Below, piece by piece: positions 1 through 7,740 of a stretch of 64,000 nt of DNA. The notes below the pieces were generated by a model. The model did no database searches. It was not told where the DNA came from and saw only the letters and a list, made by a program, of their open reading frames with translations. The stretch spans positions 1-64,000 of the forward strand of contig CAJUND010000012.1 of NCBI GenBank assembly GCA_910587655.1. The letters run 5' to 3'. The translations under genes were made by a program, and so were the position numbers. This DNA comes from an uncultured Agathobacter sp. GTDB taxonomy: Bacteria; Bacillota; Clostridia; Lachnospirales; Lachnospiraceae. Position 1 is the stretch's first letter; each line of letters begins with the position of its first letter.

Positions 1-1281
1 TGTCATACGCTTTCTTTACCGCACTGTGCAGCTTTGCAGAACCGGAATTCACGCCGCAGCTGATGTTGATGATGTTGGCGTTGTTTTCCACTGCCCAGTC
101 AATTGCAGCCACCAGGCGGTTCACGGTTGTTTTGTTGTCGGAATCCAGCACCTTCGCGGAATACACGTTGATGTACGGACTGATGCCGTCTATCTTCTCG
201 TTCATGATTTTCTGCAGGTACTTGTCCTCAAACTGGTAACTGTCCTCCTTTACCGCGGAGTTGGAACAGAGCAGTCCCGCCACCGCCGTGCCGTGTCCGG
301 ACAGGTCGTCAAAAAGGGGATTGCTGTCGTCATACCCGTCCACGAAGGTTTCCCGCTTTACGATGTTCATGTTTGCGGAATAGTCAACGCCGGAATCTAT
401 GACCGCAACATTTACGGCATACCGGTTTTTCCCTGCCGCTTCCTTGACAGTGGCGGAATCCGCGTGCGTCATGATGCGGTTCCATTCCTTGTCAAAGTCC
501 ACGTACCATTTTCCTTTTTTGTACTGTGTTACGGATATGTTCTGCGGCTCGTGCATGGCGCTGCCGTCCGGAAAGCTTAACTGCATCCCGAACGTTTCGC
601 CCGTGCCCGGCTGTATGACGGCGTTGTACCCGCAGTTTTTCAGACGGTATGTATGTTCGCTGGCGGATGCTATCTCTGCCCTCCAGATGTTGTCAATCCT
701 GTCAGGCAGGTCAAACTGCAGGGACCAGTCCTCTATGTTTTCATCGGAACTGTTGTAAATTGTCACTTCCATGATGCAGCCGCTGTTCCACTGGTTCTGG
801 ATTTTGCAGGTCACCTGGCAGTCGCTGCCGTCCACCGGCTGGCTTTCCCCGAGCATCTGGTAGCTTTTCGGGATGTCAGGGGTTCCGGTAAAGGATGCCT
901 GGAAGCCAAAGGACACTGACTGTCCCGGCGCAATGTTCTGGTTATACCCTAAGTTTTTAACATTGTAATTACGTGCGGAATGGCAGGTTACCTCCGCATT
1001 CCAGATGTTGCTGTATTCATCTGCCGACTGGTAGGACAGTTCCCAGTTTTCTATTGTGCTGCTGCCCGTGTTTGTTATAGTTACATTTGCTGTGTACTGG
1101 TTTTCCCAGATGGAATCAATGACATATTTTACAGTAAAGCCGTTTCCATTAAATACAGTTTCCTTTTGCACATCCGTCTGTCCCGCTTCCTGCGCATATA
1201 TGTCTGGTGGTATGCTTCCGGATAAATTAGTAAAACATAACATAACATAACAGTAAGTAACAAAATAGTAATTTTCTTCAT
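1..1281 (-). CDS. Secreted subtilisin-like (S8) protease with two CBM2-like domains; partial, signal peptide out of frame
   Basis: An AGGAGG site precedes ATG 1281, which opens a signal peptide (MKKITILLLTVMLC). That frame stops at 1129-1131. The main protein continues one frame over, open from 1243 to the left edge. In order it shows two CBM2-like domains (about 1170-890 and 820-570; Trp-rich, with YNxxIxPG-type repeats such as GYNQNIAPGQS and GYNAVIQPGTG), then an S8 catalytic domain with the Asp motif VAVIDSGVDY and the His motif SGHGTAVAG. The catalytic Ser lies beyond the window. Removing one CATAA unit (or adding two) at 1236-1250 joins signal peptide and body in frame, giving a good secretion signal ending near YAQEA. 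The role is probably secreted or surface proteolysis targeted to polysaccharide. It may be phase-variable or recently inactivated. Confidence 0.82.
1236..1250 (-). repeat. Three tandem copies of pentanucleotide CATAA (TTATG on coding strand) inside a signal-peptide coding sequence
   Basis: Copies lie at 1236-1240, 1241-1245 and 1246-1250, followed by an imperfect CAGTAA. The unit length is not a multiple of three. Copy number therefore sets the reading frame of the protease: three copies is out of frame, two or five would be in frame. The location inside a signal peptide resembles the CTCTT repeats of neisserial opa genes. Confidence 0.85.
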
Positions 1282-1443
1282 TTTATCTTCCTCCTTTTAT
1301 TTTTCTGAATTTTAATTACTATAGAAAATATAATATCATATACACAAACAGATAACAACCCGGATTTCCATATTTTAAATGGTAAGCGCATAACCAGATA
1401 CCATGTCCTTTTAAGGCTTTCCTATGTTTTACCAGCAAACCGC

Positions 1444-1468
1444 AAAAAAGCGGACCATTCCGGTCCGC
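1444..1468 (-). terminator. Rho-independent terminator after the PAP2 gene
   Basis: On the minus strand the stem GCGGACC / GGTCCGC (1450-1456 with 1462-1468, 5-nt loop) is followed by six U. It lies 31 bases past the PAP2 stop and probably ends the long minus-strand run that starts upstream. Confidence 0.85.
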
Positions 1469-1498
1469 CGTTTCAGACTGTCACAAAGTCCGCCATAT

Positions 1499-2044
1499 TT
1501 ATGTTTTCTTTTTCAGCCTGGATAACAGTGAAGTCACTGAGTACTTCTGCGAAACATAATTCACCGCCAGCGCAACCCCCGTCCCCAGCAAAATCCCCGC
1601 AAACACATCCGTCGGGAAATGCACGAAATTGTAAAGCCGCGAAAATGCAATAAGCGCCGCAACTGCAAGCGCCGCAGCCCCTGTTTTCCTATGGCAGCAG
1701 AAAATTGTCACCGCCGCCGTAAAACTGTTCATGGAATGCCCGGACGGAAAGGAAAAATCCGACGGATTTTTCACCAGAAGCGCCACACCGGGGTCAATCC
1801 AGCATGGTCTGTCACGCGCCACCAGGTTTTTTAAAACCAGGTTTCCAATAAAAAGAACCAGTATCATGGATACAAACATCTGTATCCCGCAGGTTCTGTA
1901 CTTTTTTGTAATGCAAAACACCAGCGCCAGAACAATCCAGAATATTCCTGCATCCCCAAGTGTGGAAAAAAATATCATGATTTTGTCCAGAACCGGATGG
2001 TGAATCGTCTGCAGCGCATACAGCCAGTCAAATTCCCACGCCAT
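1499..2044 (-). CDS. PAP2-family membrane phosphatase
   Basis: A 181-residue integral membrane protein with several hydrophobic segments and the three PAP2 signature blocks: KNLVARDRPCW (KxxxxxxRP), PSGHSMNS (PSGH), and SRLYNFVHFPTDV (SRxxxxxHxxxD). The conserved His residues carry out phosphate transfer on lipid phosphates in this family, such as phosphatidate or undecaprenyl pyrophosphate. The substrate cannot be told from sequence. GGAGGGAG lies close before the ATG. It starts 23 bases after the PrsA-like gene and is followed by a terminator, so it is probably the last gene of that operon. Recycling of undecaprenyl pyrophosphate for wall synthesis would suit its neighbour, but that is inference. 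Confidence 0.88.
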   Translation of the reverse strand: MAWEFDWLYALQTIHHPVLDKIMIFFSTLGDAGIFWIVLALVFCITKKYRTCGIQMFVSMILVLFIGNLVLKNLVARDRPCWIDPGVALLVKNPSDFSFPSGHSMNSFTAAVTIFCCHRKTGAAALAVAALIAFSRLYNFVHFPTDVFAGILLGTGVALAVNYVSQKYSVTSLLSRLKKKT

Positions 2045-2067
2045 AATCTCCCTCCGTCCTCTGCATT

Positions 2068-3057
2068 TTAATTGAAATGTTTATGGAAAACCGAAAAAAA
2101 TGAGTCCGTGGTAATATCTTTTGTATCCTTTAAGGTCACCTCGGACCAAAGTTCGTCATTGAACTGGAATTCCGCCGCTTCCACAAACGCCTGGTATGTG
2201 TCCTCAAAGCGTTCCTCCTCACGGTTCATACGGATAACCTCTTTATTCTTTTCGGTAAGCTCTTCTTCATATTTATTCAGGCAGCAGATAAAATAATACG
2301 AATCCTCTGCTTCAATCATCTGCGAGCATTCCCCGTCGTCTAAGTTAAACGCGGTTTCTTCCACTGCTTCCGGGTATTCCCCCCGTGCCACCAGGCTTTC
2401 AAGATTTCCGGATTTGCCAAAGGAAGCTGCCACGGCTGTAAATTCCTCTCCGTCTGCAAGCTTTTTTTCTGCGGCAGCCGCCTGTTCTTTGTCCTTGAAA
2501 ACCAGCTGCTGCACCCGGATGACACGCGCCTCATCATCGCTCACCTCTTCGTCCGTCCCCTCGGTCAGCACTGCATACAGCTTCTGCGCAAGTGCATAGT
2601 CTTCATAGGCTGTCTGGATGTCGCCTTTTTTCACATCCATAAATTTCCGCTCCGCCTTCGTCAGTGATTCAAAATATTCGTCCGCAGCGGCGGCAGCCTT
2701 CTCCTGCTCCTCTTCCGAAAGCTTCATGCCGTCCTTTTCCGCCAGAAGTCCCATACAGATGATACGGGAAAGTTCCTCGACAGCCACAGACTTTGCGTAG
2801 CTTTCCAGCTCCTTTTGCATGTCATCCTTTTCCCAGAGCCTGATGCCATGTACCTGTCCGTACAGATTCCGGTAATTGCAGAAGTATAGCTTTGCGAATT
2901 TAATATCGCATTTATAATCATTCATCCTGAAAACTGTCTTGTGGTTTTTTAACTGCCTCGCCTCAATCCGGATTTCTTTGTCTCCGATTTTACATCCGGT
3001 AAGCGAAGCCATAAGGCATACAGTCAGTATGGCTGCTGCCGCACGGTATTTTTTCAT
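2068..3057 (-). CDS. PrsA/SurA-type peptidyl-prolyl isomerase lipoprotein
   Basis: This 329-residue protein starts with a lipoprotein signal peptide whose lipobox is SLTGC (Cys22), so it should be anchored on the outer face of the membrane. Helical N-terminal and C-terminal parts flank a parvulin-like segment (about residues 175-275; RVQQLVFKDKEQAAAAEKK through GECSQMIEAEDSYYFI). This is the layout of PrsA foldases, which help secreted proteins fold after translocation. The parvulin core is weakly conserved, so isomerase activity is less certain than the fold. AGGGA precedes the ATG. The 125-residue gene ends 8 bases upstream and PAP2 begins 23 bases downstream, consistent with one transcript. 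Confidence 0.78.
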   Translation of the reverse strand: MKKYRAAAAILTVCLMASLTGCKIGDKEIRIEARQLKNHKTVFRMNDYKCDIKFAKLYFCNYRNLYGQVHGIRLWEKDDMQKELESYAKSVAVEELSRIICMGLLAEKDGMKLSEEEQEKAAAAADEYFESLTKAERKFMDVKKGDIQTAYEDYALAQKLYAVLTEGTDEEVSDDEARVIRVQQLVFKDKEQAAAAEKKLADGEEFTAVAASFGKSGNLESLVARGEYPEAVEETAFNLDDGECSQMIEAEDSYYFICCLNKYEEELTEKNKEVIRMNREEERFEDTYQAFVEAAEFQFNDELWSEVTLKDTKDITTDSFFSVFHKHFN

Positions 3058-3065
3058 ACAGATCC

Positions 3066-3443
3066 CTATCCTTCAACAATCAGAAACCGGCCGCCGGGCA
3101 GTGCAAACAGCTCTTCTGCCGAAAGCAGCTCCTCATCATCCATTCCGGCAATATCCGTTCCTGCCTCATCAAAATATTCTTTTACTTCCTGCAGGCTGCT
3201 GCAGACAACCGCCATACAGTCCTCTAAAAAAGCTTCCGCCTCTTCCGGTGTATCCGCAACGTTTTCCGGAAAAAGCTGGTTCTGGTGCTCCAAAAAATAC
3301 GAAATCACTTCATCATCATATTTATCCATCATTTGTACCATGCCGCAGGCTCTGTCGTTTGTGACGCGCTTTTCTGCGGCACAAATAAAGATTGAAAAAT
3401 CACCTGCAACCTTTTTCCTTTCTTTCATCTTATTATTTTTCAA
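3066..3443 (-). CDS. Unrecognised 125-residue acidic protein
   Basis: No family is recognised. The start is taken as TTG 3443, because GGAGG sits 6 bases before it. The N-terminal 37 residues are basic and end in ACGMVQ. The rest is strongly acidic and predicted helical (for example EEAEAFLEDC and MDDEELLSAEELFALPGG). A shorter product starting at ATG 3332 or 3329 would remove the basic stretch but lacks a ribosome binding site. The 19 bases at 3332-3350 recur exactly at the start of the DUF1002 gene (35976-35994), in the same reading frame. It lies between maf (75-base gap) and the PrsA-like gene (8-base gap). Confidence 0.6.
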   Translation of the reverse strand: MKNNKMKERKKVAGDFSIFICAAEKRVTNDRACGMVQMMDKYDDEVISYFLEHQNQLFPENVADTPEEAEAFLEDCMAVVCSSLQEVKEYFDEAGTDIAGMDDEELLSAEELFALPGGRFLIVEG

Positions 3444-3518
3444 TCTTAACCTCCGTGATAAGATGCTTTATTTATTATAACTAAAATTTTTTCCTGCGAC
3501 AAGACGGTTTCGGGAATT

Positions 3519-4151
3519 TTACCGTGAAAAATCCGCCAGACTGATACCAAGCTTCTTAAGCTCCTGGTAAAGCCTCCCGACCGGAAGTCCCACCACATTG
3601 TTGTAATCCCCGCGGATTTCACGGACATATGCGGCAAAGCTTCCCTGAATCCCGTAACTGCCCGCCTTGTCCAAAGACTCGCCGCTTTCCACATAGCGCG
3701 CAATTTCCCCTGCATCCAGGGTATAAAATACCACATCCGTTTTTTCCACAAAGCCATGCTCCCCCGTCCTGCCGGTCTTGTCAATCAGTACAAGCGTCAC
3801 GCCGGTATACACCTGGTGGGTCTGTCCGGAAAGCATACGAAGCGTTTCCTTGGCCTCCCTGCTGTCTTTGGGTTTTCCCAGAATTTCTGTCCCGAAGGCA
3901 ACAATGGTATCCGCGCCGATCACAAGGATATCCTCCGGCGTGACAAGCTCTTTATGCGTTTCGTTGTATGAAACGATTCCTGCAGCAACCTCTTCTGCTT
4001 TTTGTCTGGAAAGCTCTTCTACGATATCCTCCGGCTTTGTTTTTGTAATGGTTTCTTCCCCTTTTGCCGGGCAGATTTCAAATTCCGCCCCGATCTGTTC
4101 CAAAAGTTCTTTCCGCCTCGGTGATGCGGATGCAAGAATTATTCTACTCAA
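3519..4151 (-). CDS. maf: Maf-family nucleotide pyrophosphatase
   Basis: A 210-residue protein with the Maf N-terminus IILASASPRRKELLEQIG, the internal DTIVAFG and GKPKDSREAKETL blocks, and a C-terminal GDYNNVVGLPV block. Maf proteins hydrolyse non-canonical or modified nucleoside triphosphates to monophosphates and have been linked to septum control. The start is TTG 4151, which overlaps the addA stop by 8 bases (ATTGAGTAG), so translation is probably coupled to AddA. Length is normal for the family, about 190-210 residues. Placement next to AddAB suits a genome-maintenance operon. Confidence 0.93.
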   Translation of the reverse strand: MSRIILASASPRRKELLEQIGAEFEICPAKGEETITKTKPEDIVEELSRQKAEEVAAGIVSYNETHKELVTPEDILVIGADTIVAFGTEILGKPKDSREAKETLRMLSGQTHQVYTGVTLVLIDKTGRTGEHGFVEKTDVVFYTLDAGEIARYVESGESLDKAGSYGIQGSFAAYVREIRGDYNNVVGLPVGRLYQELKKLGISLADFSR

Positions 4152-7100
4152 TCTTTACGACCTCCTGCAGCCGGAAGGAATAGATTAATTTTTCCCCGGC
4201 AGTTTTTTTCTGTTCCCCTGCGGAAAAATACCGTTCCAGCGCGTCGGCATACAGGGAAAGCTGCGTTTCATAACGAAGCACAAGCTCACTGGCATGTTCC
4301 ACGCGGTCCGTCTTGTAATCCAGCAGAACAATATTATCCTCTTCCAGCCAGAACACATCAATAATTCCCTGTATGAGAATATCGTCTTTCTGCATCACAA
4401 ACGGTTTTTCCCGGTAAAGCTCCCCACGGAGCGCCGCAGACGCCATGCGCGACGCCACATCCGATGATACAAACCCTTCAATCACAGGCGGAAAAATAAG
4501 ATGGTACCATTCCTCCGTCAGTTCACCGGAGGCAAGCATACGTTCCATTTCGGATTTTACAAATGCACGGACCACATTTTTATCTGTGCCGTCGATTCCT
4601 GCAAGCGTGATAAAATCCAGGCATTCCATCATTCTGTGGACCGCAGTACCGCGCCTTGCGCCCATATGTTCCTCAGGCAAAACAGCTCCTGCATCATCCC
4701 CTGGCTTCCTGGCAAAATCCGGTATATAAATTTCCCGCTCCTGCATCAGAAAATCAGGGACTGCCGCCTCTCCTTCGGTTCTGTCATAACTGATTACCAT
4801 GGAATCATGCTTTAATTCAGACACGGAATACTTGCTTTTTAGCCCCGGCCTGCTCTGGTACGGGTACTGGTAGGAAAACAGCTCGTCATACTGCTTTACC
4901 ATTTCCTCCCCCGCCTGCTCCACGGCACTGATTAACTCCCTGTACCCAGCCGTTTTTTCCGCTTCCTTTTCCACTGCGGAAAAGACCAGCTCCCCCGGAT
5001 TTACAGTTTTTAAACTGTATTTATCGGGATAGGAAAGCATTGCCTGCAACATCCAGTCCAGACAGCAGGAAGCCGCCGCCCTCTGCCTGTAGCTGACCGC
5101 CGCGCCTTTTTTTGTGTTGCCAGTAAAACCGGAAAGCGTTTTTTCAAAATCCTTTACCACTCCGGTCAGTATCAGCTTTTCCTTTGCCCGCGTCAGCGCC
5201 ACATATAACACGCGAAGCTCCTCTCCTAAGTTTTCCCGCTGCAGCCGGTCTGCAATTTCATGGCGGAACAGACAGTTCCTTTTTACTTTCGGTCTCCCCG
5301 TAATTTCATAAAATCCCATGCCAAGGTCTGCATGCAGCACCAGCGGGTCCCTTGCATCCATCTGGTTAAATTTTTTGGACAGTCCCGATACAAATACAAC
5401 CGGAAACTCCAGTCCCTTGCTTTTGTGAATCGTCATGATACGCACGACGTCCGCATTGGCACTGGTATCCGCCTCCCCGAAATCAATGTCATATTTCTGC
5501 AGACGGTCCATATACCTCATAAAATGAAACAGTCCGCGGTAACTGCTCTTTTCATAGGCTGCCGCTTTTTCCAGAAGCATATCCAGGTTTGCCGCCCGCT
5601 GTTTCCCCGCAGGAAGCGCCGCCGCATAATTTCCGTATCCGGTCACATCCAGGATTTTCTGTATCAGCTCATGAACCGGAAGGTCCCGCTGCCTGCGCAA
5701 AGAACTGTATACCTGGTAAAATTCCGCCAGTGTCCCCTCCGTAGCATTTTTCATTGCATGAAACGCCGCCTCCGCAAATGTTACCTGCGTTTCGTTTACC
5801 CGGATTTCTGCAAGCTCTTCCTCATCCAGTCCCGCCATCGGGGATTTTAACACCGCAGCCATTGGAATATCCTGGTACGGGTTATCCAGAATCCGAAGCA
5901 TCGCCAGCACAGTCTGCACTTCCATGGAAGAAAAATATCCTGTCCGGGATTCCACGCAGGATGGTATTCCATGTTCGGCAAGCACACGGACAAAATCCGT
6001 CCCCCAGTCCTTTAAGCTTCGCAGCAGAATCACGATATCCGAGTATTTCAGGGGTCTGTTCTGCCCGCTTTCCTTATCCCTTGTCTGCATTTCCCCCATC
6101 AGCCTGTGAATACGGGAAGCCACCAGATGCGCCTCAATTTCCCGTTTCCCCAGGTCTTTTTCATCCGTGAAAAACTCATCCTTTTCATCCAGAAGCAGAA
6201 GCTCCGCCTGCATATTTTCATCCGCCGGATAGTCTGCCCCCGGATAAAGTGCGGCCTCTTCATCATAGGACACGCGCCCCAGGTCGGGACTCATCAGCTT
6301 GTAAAAAATATCGTTGCAGAAGCAAAGGACTTCTTCACGGCTTCTGAAATTTTTGTGAAGGTCAATCCGCTGCGTCAGACTCTCTTCCGTGGAAAACGCC
6401 GCATATTTTTCCATGAAAAGCTCCGGTCTTGCGAGCCGGAACCGGTAGATGCTCTGTTTTACATCCCCGACCATAAACATGTTGTGGATTCCGTCCTTTC
6501 GTCTGGACACCGCCAGCATGATTTCCTCCTGCACCTGGTTGCTGTCCTGGTACTCATCAATCATGATTTCCTCAAAATGCGCACGAAATTCCTCCGCGGT
6601 CTTTTTGCATTCCTTCGTTTCCCCGTCCACCAGTATCTGCAGGGCAAAATGCTCGATATCCGAAAAATCCACCATCCGCCTGCGCCGTTTTGCCCCTGCC
6701 ATTGCCTCATCATACAAAAGGGCAAGCCGCACGAGTTCCTCCGCAAAAGGACGAAGCCTGCCAACCTGCGCCAGAAGTTCCTCCATGTCCATGGAAAAGT
6801 ATTTTCTGGACAAATCCGCAATTTCTTTTTTTATGCCGTTTCTTCCGTTCTGGACGGCCTCTTTTTTCGACACATCCCCGGTAAATCCCCGGACGGGGGC
6901 AAGATTCTTAAATTTCAGGTTCTGGAAAAAGCTTCGCAGCGCGGCGTAATCTTTGAGGTCCTCCACCCCGGAAAACTGTTCGATATCCGATTCCAATGCG
7001 GCAAGATACCCCTGCGGACCGTCCGGCGCTGCTGCCATGTCATAAAAAGACAGCAGCTGCTTTTGCATATCCATAAGAAGCAGCCTTACATTTTCAGTAA

Positions 7101-7740
7101 TGTCTGCAATCATATCTGTCTGCAACAGCGCTTCCACCGTTTCCACCTGGTACGGCTTTACAAGGTTTTTCATCCATTCCACAGGCCACGGGCTGCTCAA
7201 GGAGGTTTTATAAATTTTCCCGACCATGTCACGCACCGCCTGGTCGGAACGCTTTCCTGCATAGGCGTCCACCAGCTGTTCAAACTGCGGCTGTCCAAGC
7301 TCATACTGTGTTTCAAACACCTGTTTTAACACATCCTGCTCCAGAAGACGGATTTCCCCCTCATCCGCAATGCGGAAATTCGGGTCAAGATGAATTTCCT
7401 CAAAGTGGTTTCTCACCACAAACAGACAGAAGCTGTCAATCGTCGTAATCATGGCATTGTGGATTAACGCCGACTGACGGCGCAGGTGCGCGTTATCCGG
7501 GTATTTTTCGCACTCCCTGTCAATTGCCGCCCCGATTCTCTCCCGCATTTCCGATGCTGCCGCCCTTGTAAACGTCACAACTAAAAGACGGTCGATATCT
7601 ATGGGATGTTCCCGGTCTGTCACCAGCTTTATGATCCGCTCCACGAGCACTGCGGTTTTTCCGGAACCCGCCGCAGCCGAAACAAGAATGTCACGGTTTC
7701 TTAAATCAATGACCTTCTGCTGTTCCTTTGTCCATCCCAT
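4144..7740 (-). CDS. addA: AddA, helicase/nuclease subunit of AddAB
   Basis: A 1198-residue UvrD-like helicase-nuclease. The start is set at ATG 7740 (MGWTKEQQKVIDL) because GGAG lies just upstream; the upstream open frame is unsupported. Walker A is SAAAGSGKTAVLVERI, Walker B is IMIDEYQDSNQ, and further motifs include GDVKQSIYRFR, MTIHKSKGLEFPVVFVS and LRVLYVALTRAKEKL. The C-terminal RecB-like nuclease shows GTAVHRMMECLDF, GIIDVFW and LLDYKTDRVEH. With AddB it processes double-strand breaks for recombination in Firmicutes. It overlaps addB by 35 bases and maf by 8, so the three are almost certainly co-translated. Length matches the family. Confidence 0.96.
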   Translation of the reverse strand: MGWTKEQQKVIDLRNRDILVSAAAGSGKTAVLVERIIKLVTDREHPIDIDRLLVVTFTRAAASEMRERIGAAIDRECEKYPDNAHLRRQSALIHNAMITTIDSFCLFVVRNHFEEIHLDPNFRIADEGEIRLLEQDVLKQVFETQYELGQPQFEQLVDAYAGKRSDQAVRDMVGKIYKTSLSSPWPVEWMKNLVKPYQVETVEALLQTDMIADITENVRLLLMDMQKQLLSFYDMAAAPDGPQGYLAALESDIEQFSGVEDLKDYAALRSFFQNLKFKNLAPVRGFTGDVSKKEAVQNGRNGIKKEIADLSRKYFSMDMEELLAQVGRLRPFAEELVRLALLYDEAMAGAKRRRRMVDFSDIEHFALQILVDGETKECKKTAEEFRAHFEEIMIDEYQDSNQVQEEIMLAVSRRKDGIHNMFMVGDVKQSIYRFRLARPELFMEKYAAFSTEESLTQRIDLHKNFRSREEVLCFCNDIFYKLMSPDLGRVSYDEEAALYPGADYPADENMQAELLLLDEKDEFFTDEKDLGKREIEAHLVASRIHRLMGEMQTRDKESGQNRPLKYSDIVILLRSLKDWGTDFVRVLAEHGIPSCVESRTGYFSSMEVQTVLAMLRILDNPYQDIPMAAVLKSPMAGLDEEELAEIRVNETQVTFAEAAFHAMKNATEGTLAEFYQVYSSLRRQRDLPVHELIQKILDVTGYGNYAAALPAGKQRAANLDMLLEKAAAYEKSSYRGLFHFMRYMDRLQKYDIDFGEADTSANADVVRIMTIHKSKGLEFPVVFVSGLSKKFNQMDARDPLVLHADLGMGFYEITGRPKVKRNCLFRHEIADRLQRENLGEELRVLYVALTRAKEKLILTGVVKDFEKTLSGFTGNTKKGAAVSYRQRAAASCCLDWMLQAMLSYPDKYSLKTVNPGELVFSAVEKEAEKTAGYRELISAVEQAGEEMVKQYDELFSYQYPYQSRPGLKSKYSVSELKHDSMVISYDRTEGEAAVPDFLMQEREIYIPDFARKPGDDAGAVLPEEHMGARRGTAVHRMMECLDFITLAGIDGTDKNVVRAFVKSEMERMLASGELTEEWYHLIFPPVIEGFVSSDVASRMASAALRGELYREKPFVMQKDDILIQGIIDVFWLEEDNIVLLDYKTDRVEHASELVLRYETQLSLYADALERYFSAGEQKKTAGEKLIYSFRLQEVVKIE

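Noticed and set aside
26..1250. Plus-strand open frames across the first 1.2 kb
   Set aside because: They are antisense shadows of the minus-strand CBM2-protease, whose translation shows clear domains.
6106..7329. Long 407-residue plus-strand open frame
   Set aside because: It is antisense to addA, whose helicase motifs are unambiguous; the composition is that of a shadow frame.
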